A stretch of 17,062 bases of DNA from Clostridia bacterium (GTDB taxonomy: Bacteria; Bacillota; Clostridia; Christensenellales; UBA1242), in NCBI GenBank assembly GCA_017537405.1, contig JAFYKU010000053.1, forward strand, positions 1 to 17,062, in the 5' to 3' direction. Numbering within the stretch: position 1 is the first letter of the stretch; every line of letters starts with the position of its first letter. This document shows, one piece after another, positions 1 through 7,500 of the stretch. Made by a program: the position numbers and the translations under genes. The notes under the pieces were generated by a model that was not told the origin of the DNA, did not search any database, and saw only the letters and a program-made list of their open reading frames with translations.

Positions 1-618
1 AACCTGCGCGATACCACTAATGGCGTCGGCATTTTAACCATGATTAACCCCGAAAACAACCAGTTTTCTGCACTGGGGCACCAAATGGCAGACTTCGAAA
101 CCAGCACCGCCGTCGATTTATGTGGTGGCGAAATCCGCACCGTCAAAACTTACGGCATCATCAAAACTCAAGGCAAGCAAACCGGTATCATTCAAAGCTC
201 CATCCAACAAAACACAGCTCCGCAAGGCAGCATTACCCAAGGAACATCTTTCGGCATCACTGGTTGTCTCACACCCGACAGCACCATTCTGGATATGGCA
301 ACAACCACCATGCCGGTAGCTACTCGCTACCATGTCCACCCAGGCAAAGCCACTTTACGCACATCTTTGGACGGTAACACGGTGGAAGAATTTGATTGCG
401 AAATTTTAAAAACACGCTACCAAAACCGCCGCAACGATAAATCTATGGTCATTCGTATCACAGACCCCCGCTTATTATCCGCAACCGGCGGCATCGTTCA
501 TGGTATGAGCGGCAGCCCTATCATTCAGGACGGACACTTGGTCGGCACTTTAACGCACGCACTTACTCACGACCCAGCCAAAGGATACGCGCTTTACATT
601 GATTTTATGGCTTATTAA
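1..618 (+). CDS. spoIVB: SpoIVB-type serine peptidase, 5' end cut by the window
   Basis: The reading frame is open from base 1, so the gene starts outside the window; the ATG at 40 is internal. About 205 residues are present and correspond to the peptidase S55 domain. In window numbering, His27 lies in a SALGH motif, Asp155 in TDPRLL and Ser170 in GMSGSP. The Asp-Ser spacing of 15 and His-Ser spacing of about 143 match the catalytic triad of Bacillus subtilis SpoIVB (H236, D363, S378). The C-terminal motif THALTHDPAKGY is also typical. In known spore formers this protease is secreted from the forespore and triggers cleavage of pro-sigma-K through SpoIVFA. The PDZ domain and membrane anchor would be upstream and cannot be seen. 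A role in sporulation is inferred from the family; no other sporulation gene is in view. Confidence 0.9.
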   Translation, partial: NLRDTTNGVGILTMINPENNQFSALGHQMADFETSTAVDLCGGEIRTVKTYGIIKTQGKQTGIIQSSIQQNTAPQGSITQGTSFGITGCLTPDSTILDMATTTMPVATRYHVHPGKATLRTSLDGNTVEEFDCEILKTRYQNRRNDKSMVIRITDPRLLSATGGIVHGMSGSPIIQDGHLVGTLTHALTHDPAKGYALYIDFMAY

Positions 619-624
619 CAAATT

Positions 625-654
625 AAAAAAAGTCCGTGTTTTGGACTTTTTTTT
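625..654. terminator. Bidirectional intrinsic terminator between convergent genes
   Basis: A-run, then GTCC, a 7-base loop, GGAC and an eight-T run. The stem is about 9 to 11 bp including A-T pairs, and it works on both strands. It sits between the end of spoIVB (+) and the end of the membrane-protein gene (-), so it can close both transcripts. Confidence 0.9.
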
Positions 655-667
655 GGTTTTAAGTTAT

Positions 668-2005
668 TTATTTTTTACCACTGGCATTGCGTTTTGCAAT
701 TTCCGCGTCCAATGCTAACCCAATAGCTTCCAACGAGAAATCATCTTCGTCTGGTTCCACGATTGGTGTATTTTCATCTGGAATCGGTGCTTTAGCCAAT
801 TCTTGAATTGGTGTGCTAAAATCCAGATCAACATCAAAAGATTCTTCACCTGGTGCAACTGTTTCGGCTTGCATTGGGACATTTTGAACAGGTTCCCCCG
901 TAATAGTACCAAGTTCCCCTGGATTCACATCTTGACCTGCACTCAAAATTTCCATAATTTCTTCGTCAGAAAATTGGAATGGTTCGCCCTTTTCCGCAGC
1001 TTCGCGTTCCACGCGTTGAATTTCTCCAATAGCCATATCTTGAATAAATTTACTCAATACAGAAGCTCTTTCTTCTTCAGATACTTCATGATTATCGTGT
1101 TGTATTTCATCTGCAACAGCAACGGCCGTAACATGATTTTCTTCTTTCGTTATTTCGTTTTCTATCTTTTCTTCGGTTTCTACAGTATTCGCATTTTCGT
1201 TCGATACTGGCATTTCAGTTTGGTTAGCGTTATCATCAACTGGATTAACTGGTGTTTCTGATGTATTTGCTGCAGTCGGTGTTACCGCATCAAAAGCCGC
1301 TGTCACTTCATTGCGTTTTTGTTCCATCACGAAACCACGAATTTCTTCGACCATTTCTGGACTTAAATCGCCTTTCGCGGTGTAAAGCGGTTGTGCGTTT
1401 TTACCGAACTTATGCGGATAAGCATCAACCACAATAAATGGTTTAGTAATTGTAATAAAGTTCGTACTATTTTCTTTCAAGGCTACGAATATCGCATCAC
1501 GGTAAAGATTTTTTTCACGAACAACACGCGACAATAAGAATGCAACAATTAATTGTTCAACTGGCAAAACCAAAGCCAAACCCGCACCAACCCATATCAT
1601 TTTTGTAATCGTGAGATTGACCCATAAAGCAATTCCCGCGACTAATACAGAAGCTACAAGTAATAACCCCGAAAAGATATGAACTGGTTTTTGCACAAAC
1701 GAAGCATCATATTCTTTGCGCGACATTACACGCACACCACCGTTTTTCAAAACTAAAGGGTATTTACAATCTACGCCTGCGAACTTTTGTAAAAAATCAC
1801 GATACAAAAACAAAGATTCACGCTCTTTGGCATCTTCTGGAATAAATTGCGCACGGCGCCACAACTTTGCAATCGCTGTCAAAGTATCCGCGCAAAAATT
1901 TTTATTAATCGCAATACGGCGGACAGTATTCATTGCCCAAAACACTAAAACGATGCTCAAAGCAACTATAAAACCAATTAAAATTAAATTATAGTAGTTT
2001 TCCAT
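668..2005 (-). CDS. Unrecognised membrane protein with long acidic tail
   Basis: I do not recognise this 445-residue protein. Hydrophobic segments lie at about residues 6-25, 110-129 and 135-158, the last two forming a hairpin. Between the first and second is a soluble stretch of about 80 residues with several basic and aromatic residues. After a short conserved-looking part (to about 235) comes a roughly 200-residue tail rich in Glu, Asp, Asn, Pro and Val, of low complexity and probably disordered. I chose the ATG at 2003-2005 over the adjacent TTG because a GGGGG run lies 6 bases upstream of it. It is the last gene of the minus-strand block, about 70 bases after murB with no convincing terminator between, so it may be co-transcribed. 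A cell-envelope or scaffold role is possible, but nothing in the sequence proves it. Confidence 0.75.
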   Translation of the reverse strand: MENYYNLILIGFIVALSIVLVFWAMNTVRRIAINKNFCADTLTAIAKLWRRAQFIPEDAKERESLFLYRDFLQKFAGVDCKYPLVLKNGGVRVMSRKEYDASFVQKPVHIFSGLLLVASVLVAGIALWVNLTITKMIWVGAGLALVLPVEQLIVAFLLSRVVREKNLYRDAIFVALKENSTNFITITKPFIVVDAYPHKFGKNAQPLYTAKGDLSPEMVEEIRGFVMEQKRNEVTAAFDAVTPTAANTSETPVNPVDDNANQTEMPVSNENANTVETEEKIENEITKEENHVTAVAVADEIQHDNHEVSEEERASVLSKFIQDMAIGEIQRVEREAAEKGEPFQFSDEEIMEILSAGQDVNPGELGTITGEPVQNVPMQAETVAPGEESFDVDLDFSTPIQELAKAPIPDENTPIVEPDEDDFSLEAIGLALDAEIAKRNASGKK

Positions 2006-2073
2006 CAAGTTCCCCCAAACTTTACTGTAATATTTTAAAGGAATTTTATTTTATTGGCAATCAAAAAGAGTTT

Positions 2074-2976
2074 TTACTCCATTTCCCCTAAAATCACGAT
2101 TTCGGACTCTAATTTAACACCGGTAGCTGCTTCTACTTGCTGTTTAACATGGTTTAAAACTTGCCATACATCACGACAAGTGGCACCACCCGTGTTCACT
2201 ATGAAATTACAATGACGCGGACTTACCTGTGCACCACCAACCGTATAGCCTGCCAGCCCTAACTTTTCAATTTCACGCCCCACAAAAAAATTATCGTAAG
2301 GTCGTTTAAAAACACTTCCGGCGCTGGGCTCGTGAGGGTGACGATTGCGCTTAGCCACAATTTCGCGCATACGGGTCGCAATTTTTGCCGATTTATCATG
2401 TTTTAATCGTAAATATGCGCCGATAATTACAGCCGGTTCTTCCATAAAACAAGAATGCCGATAACCAAAGTTAATTTGGTGGTTAGTCAAAGTTTTAATT
2501 TTTCCATTTTGTAACACATCAACCAAAACAACAACATCACTCATGCTATGTTCAAATGCACCACAATTCATATATACTCCACCACCAATTGTGGCTGGTA
2601 TCCCTGTTGCCCATTCCAAACCACTCAATCCATGTTCGCGCGCGTAATTCACAACCGCGGATAACTTCGCCCCAGCATCGGCATACATAAAAACATCATT
2701 GTGTTGAATGGTTTGAAAATTAATTTTAATCACTACTCCATCGTATCCTTTGTCACTGGCTAAGACATTGGCCCCCAACCCTAATACAAAATACGGGCGT
2801 TCCAAATATTCCAAAGCACTTATCAACTTTTGCAATTTTTCTTTACTTTCCACCAGCACAAAAAAACGCGCTGGGCCGCCAACACGGAAAGTTGTCCACC
2901 GCGCTAATGGCTCATTACGCTTTACATTTTCTTGACCACAAATATACTGTAAGTAATTTTCTAATATCGCATCCAC
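2074..2976 (-). CDS. murB: UDP-N-acetylenolpyruvoylglucosamine reductase (MurB, type II)
   Basis: Reduces UDP-GlcNAc-enolpyruvate to UDP-MurNAc with NADPH and FAD in the cytoplasm, the second committed step of peptidoglycan precursor synthesis. The 300-residue length and lack of the extra loop fit the type II form of Gram-positives. Visible motifs: TTFRVGGPA (28-36) and GLGAN (66-70) of the FAD domain; GIPATIGGG with MNCGA (125-140); YRHS (172-175); GSVFKRP with proposed proton donor Ser221; and the C-terminal LESEI with Glu292. The start is a GTG whose G is also the last base of the preceding tsaC stop (TAGTG). No ribosome site is visible, so translation probably depends on reinitiation after tsaC. 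Confidence 0.95.
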   Translation of the reverse strand: MDAILENYLQYICGQENVKRNEPLARWTTFRVGGPARFFVLVESKEKLQKLISALEYLERPYFVLGLGANVLASDKGYDGVVIKINFQTIQHNDVFMYADAGAKLSAVVNYAREHGLSGLEWATGIPATIGGGVYMNCGAFEHSMSDVVVLVDVLQNGKIKTLTNHQINFGYRHSCFMEEPAVIIGAYLRLKHDKSAKIATRMREIVAKRNRHPHEPSAGSVFKRPYDNFFVGREIEKLGLAGYTVGGAQVSPRHCNFIVNTGGATCRDVWQVLNHVKQQVEAATGVKLESEIVILGEME

Positions 2977-3527
2977 TAATTTATAGATATGCCGCTACCA
3001 TGGCGAAGTATCTTCATTTGTGGACCTTCTTTTGTATTTTCAAATTGCACCAAAGAACTGGCCACTTGTTTCAGTTTTCGTCCCCGCACCACTGCCACAT
3101 CTTGCCCGTCAAAAACTTGTACCGCTTGTCGCCATGACTTGATAACAGTTTCCCCATGTTTATTCGCACTGGTCGCAATTAACGGCACACCACACGCAAA
3201 CAATAAATGGCTCAGCCAACCACTGCGCACAACCCGTACCGCTTGACCATGGATAATTACCGTGGTTCTTTTTTGACTCAACATTTTGCGTTCGGCATCG
3301 GTGACTTTGCCACAAAATTTTTCTACCGCCGCCACCGAAGGCAACAACCAAATCAATTTGGCATTATCGGGTTTACCTTTCAGCGTTTTAGTTTTTTGTA
3401 CGGCTGCCGCATCGCAAGCACTACCACCGATACCCCAAACCGTATCGGTTGGATAAATTATCACGCCGCCGTTTTTCACATAAGCAGCAATTTTTTTAAT
3501 TTCGTGGTGTCGGAAAGTTTTCAGCAT
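2976..3527 (-). CDS. tsaC: Threonylcarbamoyl-AMP synthase, YrdC/Sua5 family (short form)
   Basis: The family makes L-threonylcarbamoyladenylate from threonine, bicarbonate and ATP, the first step toward t6A37 in tRNAs that read ANN codons. At 183 residues it is the single-domain TsaC/YrdC type, without the Sua5 C-terminal domain. Motifs: YPTDTVWGIG near residue 25-34, a KGKP stretch in place of the usual KxR near 50, AVRVVRSGWL, and PLIATSAN near 115-122. The K-x-K in place of K-x-R and SANKHG in place of SANxSG make it somewhat divergent. I prefer the ATG at 3525-3527 over the TTG at 3533, because AAAAGGG lies 6 bases before the ATG, just after the gltX stop. It is sandwiched between gltX and murB in the same operon. 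Confidence 0.88.
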   Translation of the reverse strand: MLKTFRHHEIKKIAAYVKNGGVIIYPTDTVWGIGGSACDAAAVQKTKTLKGKPDNAKLIWLLPSVAAVEKFCGKVTDAERKMLSQKRTTVIIHGQAVRVVRSGWLSHLLFACGVPLIATSANKHGETVIKSWRQAVQVFDGQDVAVVRGRKLKQVASSLVQFENTKEGPQMKILRHGSGISIN

Positions 3528-3539
3528 AGCCAACCCTTT

Positions 3540-4985
3540 TTACCAGCGATTCAAGCGCGCTTTAACTAAATCATTCCCTAAGATGCGGCAAATTGACCAC
3601 AAATCTGGTGTATTTGTTTTTCCTGTTACAGCTAAACGAATTTGCGCCGCTAAGTTGCGTAAACTGGGTTTATCTGGTGCCATATCTTTAATTTTTTGCC
3701 ACCAAGTGTCTTTATCATCATTGGCATCATAAATTGATGCATATTGCTTCAACAATGCGCCGTCCAAGTTTTGACCATCGACTTGGATTTCATCCCACAA
3801 ATAACTGTATAACTCCGGTAAGTCTTCAAATTTAATCAAATCTTTACGCGGGCGTTCACCACCGCGTTCTACCCCTAACATTGCTTCAATACGCGTTTTA
3901 ATGGTCGGCGTAATTTGCGGTAACTTTTGCCAATTCCAAGCATTAAAATATTTTATCATAGTTTCATGGTCGTAACGCGCCCAAACATTTTTGGCGATAT
4001 CATTAAATTTAGGTAAATCAAACAAAGGATTATTGGTTCCAATTTTGTTAATTTTAAATTCGTAAGCGGTCAATGGAGCCAATGGATTAGCTGTGCGCCA
4101 TAACTCAAAGTCACTATTATAAATGGTCAACAAATACTCAATTATCGCATCGCGCGGATAACCAGCATCAACCAAATTCATAACCAAAGCTTGCGGGTCT
4201 TTGCGTTTAGATAATTTTCGTTTCTTGCCGTTGTCTTCGATATTAATGGTCGGCATATGCAAATATTGCAAACGCGGAAATCCCAATAAATCACACAATT
4301 GCATATGCTCCGCAGTTGAAATCAACCATTCTTCTCCACGCACAACTAAAGCTGTTCCCATCAAGGTATCATCTATTACATGCGCAAAATTATATGGTGG
4401 TAAACCATTCGTTTTCAAAATAATGGGGTCATTGACTTGTGGCAATAAAGCAATTTCACCACGCGCGGCATCAACAAAAGTTATGCGTTCGCCCCAATCT
4501 TGATAGCCAAAGTTGGCACGAATCACATACGGCTCACCCGCCGCAAGGCGTTTTTGTACTTCGTCCGCACTTAAATGACGACACTTCGCATATTTACCAT
4601 AATAACCAGTCGGCTCATTATTTTTAATTTGTGTTTCGCGCATTTGCGACAAATCATCTTCGGTACAGAAACAGTAATAAGCTTTCCCTTGGCGCACTAA
4701 ATCATGGGCATATTTTTGATAAATTTCGGCACGCTCACTTTGCACATAAGTTTCCGCAAACTTAATGCCCAAATAATCAAAAGTTTGGTTCATCTTTTCT
4801 ACGGCATCGGCAACAAATCTTTTACTGTCGGTATCTTCAATCCTGAAATAAAAGCGACCCCCATTTTGACGAGCTAAATAACTATTCACCAAAGCCATAC
4901 CAACCGTACCCAAATGGACATAGCCAGTTGGACTGGGAGCTATACGATAACCGTTCGGTGTTTGATTAGAGTGGTAATTTTTCAT
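3540..4985 (-). CDS. gltX: Glutamyl-tRNA synthetase
   Basis: A class I synthetase that charges tRNA-Glu (and in many Bacillota also tRNA-Gln, later amidated by GatCAB). The 481 residues fit the bacterial length. The HIGH-type motif is PSPTGYVHLGT (H24-L-G-T27) and the KMSKS-type motif is KLSKR (257-261). A zinc site of E. coli GluRS type is complete: Cys105, Cys107, Cys135 and His137. The residues after the HIGH motif read TVGMAL where most bacterial enzymes have an ARTAL-like sequence. The start overlaps the end of ybaB by 20 bases, and a GGAG lies 7 bases before the ATG, which supports this start and coupled translation. Confidence 0.95.
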   Translation of the reverse strand: MKNYHSNQTPNGYRIAPSPTGYVHLGTVGMALVNSYLARQNGGRFYFRIEDTDSKRFVADAVEKMNQTFDYLGIKFAETYVQSERAEIYQKYAHDLVRQGKAYYCFCTEDDLSQMRETQIKNNEPTGYYGKYAKCRHLSADEVQKRLAAGEPYVIRANFGYQDWGERITFVDAARGEIALLPQVNDPIILKTNGLPPYNFAHVIDDTLMGTALVVRGEEWLISTAEHMQLCDLLGFPRLQYLHMPTINIEDNGKKRKLSKRKDPQALVMNLVDAGYPRDAIIEYLLTIYNSDFELWRTANPLAPLTAYEFKINKIGTNNPLFDLPKFNDIAKNVWARYDHETMIKYFNAWNWQKLPQITPTIKTRIEAMLGVERGGERPRKDLIKFEDLPELYSYLWDEIQVDGQNLDGALLKQYASIYDANDDKDTWWQKIKDMAPDKPSLRNLAAQIRLAVTGKTNTPDLWSICRILGNDLVKARLNRW

Positions 4986-5268
4986 TACGCAACTCCGTTA
5001 CTTGACGCAAGCATTCATTAATGACTGCAATTACTAAATCTTCCGTTGTTTCCACATCATCAGGATCCACAACTTCTGGTTTAATGTGCAAATCCAATAA
5101 TTCATAAGCACCCGACATCGAAGCAGTAACCATACCACCGCCAACGGTGGCTTCCACTGCCGTTTCTGCCAACTCTTCTTTGGCTTGTTCCATCTTTTTT
5201 TGCATGGCTTCGGCTTGCTTCATCAAGTTTGCCATTTGTCCATTGTTACCCATTGAAAAATTTCTCAT
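4966..5268 (-). CDS. ybaB: YbaB/EbfC nucleoid-associated protein
   Basis: A 100-residue protein with the classic family layout: an N-terminal MGNNGQMANLMKQAEAMQ stretch, a long amphipathic helix (MQKKMEQAKEELAE), a strand with VEATVGGGMVTA, then LLDLHIKPEVVDPDDVE and a C-terminal helix. Family members form dimers that bind DNA without strong sequence preference. As in most bacteria the gene follows dnaX, here 9 bases after the tau C-terminal domain gene. A second in-frame ATG lies at 5253; neither start has a clear ribosome site. The usual next gene, recR, is absent; gltX follows with a 20-base overlap. Confidence 0.93.
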   Translation of the reverse strand: MRNFSMGNNGQMANLMKQAEAMQKKMEQAKEELAETAVEATVGGGMVTASMSGAYELLDLHIKPEVVDPDDVETTEDLVIAVINECLRQVTELRNEKLPL

Positions 5269-5277
5269 AAAAATAGT

Positions 5278-5589
5278 TTACACGATTTCGACTTTATCGC
5301 CAAATATTTCCTTCAAGCGTGTGACATATTCATCACTGCCGGCTTGTTCAATTCGAGTTGCATCTTGAATTTGAATTTCGGCTTCCCCATTGGTCAATTT
5401 TTGTATCTCCAGCAAGTGGTGTTTGAGCATACTTTTTTCGCTTTCGTTATGTGCTGGTAAAATTATCTTGCCATCACCAAAAGATACATCATCTAAATTA
5501 CTCAACAAACCAAACAGTGCAAATTTTTTTTCTTCCCGCAAACCGCGTAAAATTCTTACCCAAACGGCTTCTAAATTTTGTTCCGCCAT
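5278..5589 (-). CDS. Separate tau C-terminal domain of DNA polymerase III DnaX
   Basis: A 103-residue soluble protein. Its pattern (LEAVWVRILRGLREEKKFA, a short FGDGKIILPA strand pair, a KSMLKHHLLEIQK helix, then an IQIQ strand) resembles the C-terminal domain of tau, which normally sits at the end of DnaX and binds the polymerase alpha subunit. Here it is encoded alone, in the -1 frame relative to dnaX. Its ATG shares one base with the dnaX stop (TAATG). No ribosome site is clear, so reinitiation after dnaX is the likely mode. A TTG 12 bases upstream (5601) is an alternative start. No good slippery heptamer was found in the short overlap, so programmed frameshifting looks less likely than a true gene split, but a sequencing frameshift cannot be excluded. 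The homology is judged by eye on a weakly conserved domain. Confidence 0.65.
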   Translation of the reverse strand: MAEQNLEAVWVRILRGLREEKKFALFGLLSNLDDVSFGDGKIILPAHNESEKSMLKHHLLEIQKLTNGEAEIQIQDATRIEQAGSDEYVTRLKEIFGDKVEIV

Positions 5590-6599
5590 TAAGCCCCGCA
5601 AGCCACCAAAGCCGCGGTTTCAAAGTAACCGTGTGGGTCATTCGCATATTTTAAAGTGGTTTCCAAATTCGCAAAAATGCGTAAAGCGTTAGCCAAACGC
5701 GGATTAGTTTGTTGCACATACGCATCTTTCAAAGCGGTTAAAGTTCCAGCCATAATACGCGCCGTGCCAGTTGAACTGTTAAAAATTTGATTGACTGTTT
5801 CGCGCACACCTTTGGCATCATTTGCTACAATTTGCGCGACCAAAGTTTGAAACACTTTTGCATCTAACCCACCGACCACATGATTAATTGCTGCCACTGT
5901 AATTGGGTCTTTGCCACAATATGCTGCGACAGTATCTGCAAAAGACAACGCATCACGCACACTGCCTTGACCTTCTTTGGCAATCAAAGTTACTGCCGCA
6001 TCATCGGCGGTAATTTTTTCATTTTGGAAAACACCTTTAATAACTTTTTCCAAATCTGCTAAACCAACATTTTGAAAATTAAAACGCAAACAACGGCTTT
6101 GTACCGTCGGTAATAATTTATGCGGTTCAGTCGTTGCTAACACAAAAATAACATGTGCTGGTGGTTCTTCCAAAGTTTTTAATAAAGCATTAAATGCCGC
6201 ACCCGAAAACATATGAACTTCGTCAATAATATAAACTTTATATTTCCCGACCACGGGTGGATATTTGACACTTTCAATTAAATCGCGCACCGCATCAACA
6301 CCATTATTACTTGCCGCGTCAATTTCAAAAATATCCATACTTTTATTCGGATTTTGACACCAAGCACATTGACCACAAACTTTTCCGTCTTTGAAATTTT
6401 CACAGTTCACAGCGTCCGCAAAAATTTTCGCCACCGAAGTTTTTCCCGTTCCGCGCGTACCGCAGAACAAATACGCGTGTCCAATTTTTTGGCTGGCAAT
6501 TTGATTACTCAAAGTCCGCGTAATAAATTCTTGCCCCACCACAGCATCAAAACTTTTAGGACGATAAATACGGTAAAACGATTTTACATTCGAGTTCAT
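5589..6599 (-). CDS. dnaX: DNA polymerase III clamp loader subunit DnaX, ending after domain III
   Basis: Clamp-loader ATPase of the replisome. Motifs in order: SFYRIYRPKSFDAVVGQ (7-23), Walker A GTRGTGKTS (47-55), four zinc cysteines (C66, C75, C78, C81), Walker B IIDEVHM (124-130), sensor 1 LATTEPHK (154-161), SRC (168-170) and sensor 2 GSVRDALS (212-219). The collar domain III runs to about 330. The protein stops at residue 336, so it has the length of a gamma-only form; tau forms are usually well over 500 residues. The tau C-terminal region appears as the next, overlapping gene. The ATG overlaps the parA stop (ATGA), so dnaX is translationally coupled to parA. Confidence 0.95.
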   Translation of the reverse strand: MNSNVKSFYRIYRPKSFDAVVGQEFITRTLSNQIASQKIGHAYLFCGTRGTGKTSVAKIFADAVNCENFKDGKVCGQCAWCQNPNKSMDIFEIDAASNNGVDAVRDLIESVKYPPVVGKYKVYIIDEVHMFSGAAFNALLKTLEEPPAHVIFVLATTEPHKLLPTVQSRCLRFNFQNVGLADLEKVIKGVFQNEKITADDAAVTLIAKEGQGSVRDALSFADTVAAYCGKDPITVAAINHVVGGLDAKVFQTLVAQIVANDAKGVRETVNQIFNSSTGTARIMAGTLTALKDAYVQQTNPRLANALRIFANLETTLKYANDPHGYFETAALVACGA

Positions 6600-7369
6600 T
6601 CTTCGCGTTGCCTCTTCATAAATTCAAAAGCCAATTCACGATACGCTTTCGCCCCCGGACATTTGGCATCATAAATACAAATTGGCTTACCATAACTTGG
6701 TGCTTCAGCCAAACGCACATTGCGTGGAATTTTCGTATTGAAAACTTTACGACCAAAGAATTTCAAAAGTTCGGCTTGCACTTGTTGGGTCAATAAATTG
6801 TGTGTCATCATAGTAACCAACACACCTTCAATATCAATATTCGGATTTAACCCTTGTTTCTTAATCAAACGAATTGCGCGCACCAATTGGCTAATTCCTT
6901 CCAAAGCAAAGTATTCACATAAAATTGGAATGATAACAGTATCGGCCGCGGTTAAAGCATTCACCGTCAACAAAGTCAAAGTCGGTGGACAGTCAATAAA
7001 AATGTAATCATAACTGTCACGAATTTTGTTCAAGCAATTACGCAAAATTTGTTCACGCCCACTCATACGCACCAATTCAATTTCGGCACCAACTAAATCT
7101 TGAGTACTGGGCAAAACTTCCAAACCTTTTACCGAAGTCAATTGAATTGCATCAGTAGGATCAACTTGATCACACATTACATTGTATACCGAAACAGTCT
7201 TGTCGGTAACTTCCACACCGACACCACTGCTGGCATTATGTTGTGGGTCAAAGTCCACAATTAAAACTTTTTTTCCTAAGTCGTGCGCCAAGTATGCAGC
7301 CAAGTTGATACAGGTTGTTGTTTTACCAACCCCACCTTTCTGCAATGCTACTGCCACAATTTTTCCCAT
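6596..7369 (-). CDS. parA: Chromosome partitioning ATPase ParA (Soj)
   Basis: A 257-residue deviant Walker ATPase that binds DNA as an ATP dimer, is stimulated by ParB, and in Bacillota also affects DnaA. Motifs: KGGVGKTT (11-18), VDFDPQHNAS (38-47), IDCPP (125-129), then PILCEYFALEGISQL and the C-terminal IPRNVRLAEAPSYGKPI. The start chosen is the ATG at 7369, because the family starts just before the first strand and AAGGAG lies 10 bases upstream; the open frame continues about 31 codons further but that part has no homology. The gene follows parB by 123 bases and has its own likely promoter. Most bacteria have the order parA then parB; here parB comes first. Confidence 0.95.
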   Translation of the reverse strand: MGKIVAVALQKGGVGKTTTCINLAAYLAHDLGKKVLIVDFDPQHNASSGVGVEVTDKTVSVYNVMCDQVDPTDAIQLTSVKGLEVLPSTQDLVGAEIELVRMSGREQILRNCLNKIRDSYDYIFIDCPPTLTLLTVNALTAADTVIIPILCEYFALEGISQLVRAIRLIKKQGLNPNIDIEGVLVTMMTHNLLTQQVQAELLKFFGRKVFNTKIPRNVRLAEAPSYGKPICIYDAKCPGAKAYRELAFEFMKRQREE

Positions 7370-7379
7370 CTTGATTGAA

Positions 7380-7411
7380 CTCCTTTTGATTTTAACCCTT
7401 CTACTATACCA
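7380..7411 (-). promoter_or_regulatory. parA promoter (extended -10) and ribosome site
   Basis: On the minus strand an extended -10 reads TGGTATAGT (7411 to 7403). The -35 region is weak (TGGTAA at 7431-7426). Transcription would start near 7396, leaving a 27-base leader that holds AAGGAG (7385 to 7380) 10 bases before the ATG. This would let parA, dnaX and the following genes be transcribed apart from parB. Confidence 0.45.
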
Positions 7412-7483
7412 TACCACCGCAATTTTTACCAGTTTTCTGCCATATTTTCTTGAAAAACACAATATATAGCGGCATAAATTAAT

Positions 7484-7500
7484 AGATATATACTATATCT
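7484..7500. repeat. Perfect palindrome at the parB stop codon
   Basis: AGATATA, a 3-base spacer, then TATATCT: a perfect 7-bp inverted repeat covering the parB TAG. It has no T-run after it and is entirely AT-rich apart from two G-C pairs, so it is more likely a weak protein site or chance than a terminator. Confidence 0.4.

Noticed and set aside
803..1437. Open frames on + opposite the membrane-protein gene
   Set aside because: Antisense shadows rich in Phe/Ser/Arg with no family motifs or start signals.
2063..2079. Possible terminator after murB (GAGT, AAAA, ACTC, T-run)
   Set aside because: The stem has only 4 bp and overlaps the stop codon; too weak to call.
2141..2160. TGTTTAAC inside murB as another parS-like site
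   Set aside because: Only a half-site; the right half does not complete the palindrome.
5589..5620. Programmed -1 frameshift to fuse dnaX with the tau-domain frame
   Set aside because: Reading codon by codon through the overlap showed no standard slippery heptamer; not excluded, but the TAATG reinitiation model fits better.
7370..7462. 31-codon N-terminal extension of parA
   Set aside because: It covers the probable promoter and ribosome site, and ParA proteins start just before the Walker A strand.
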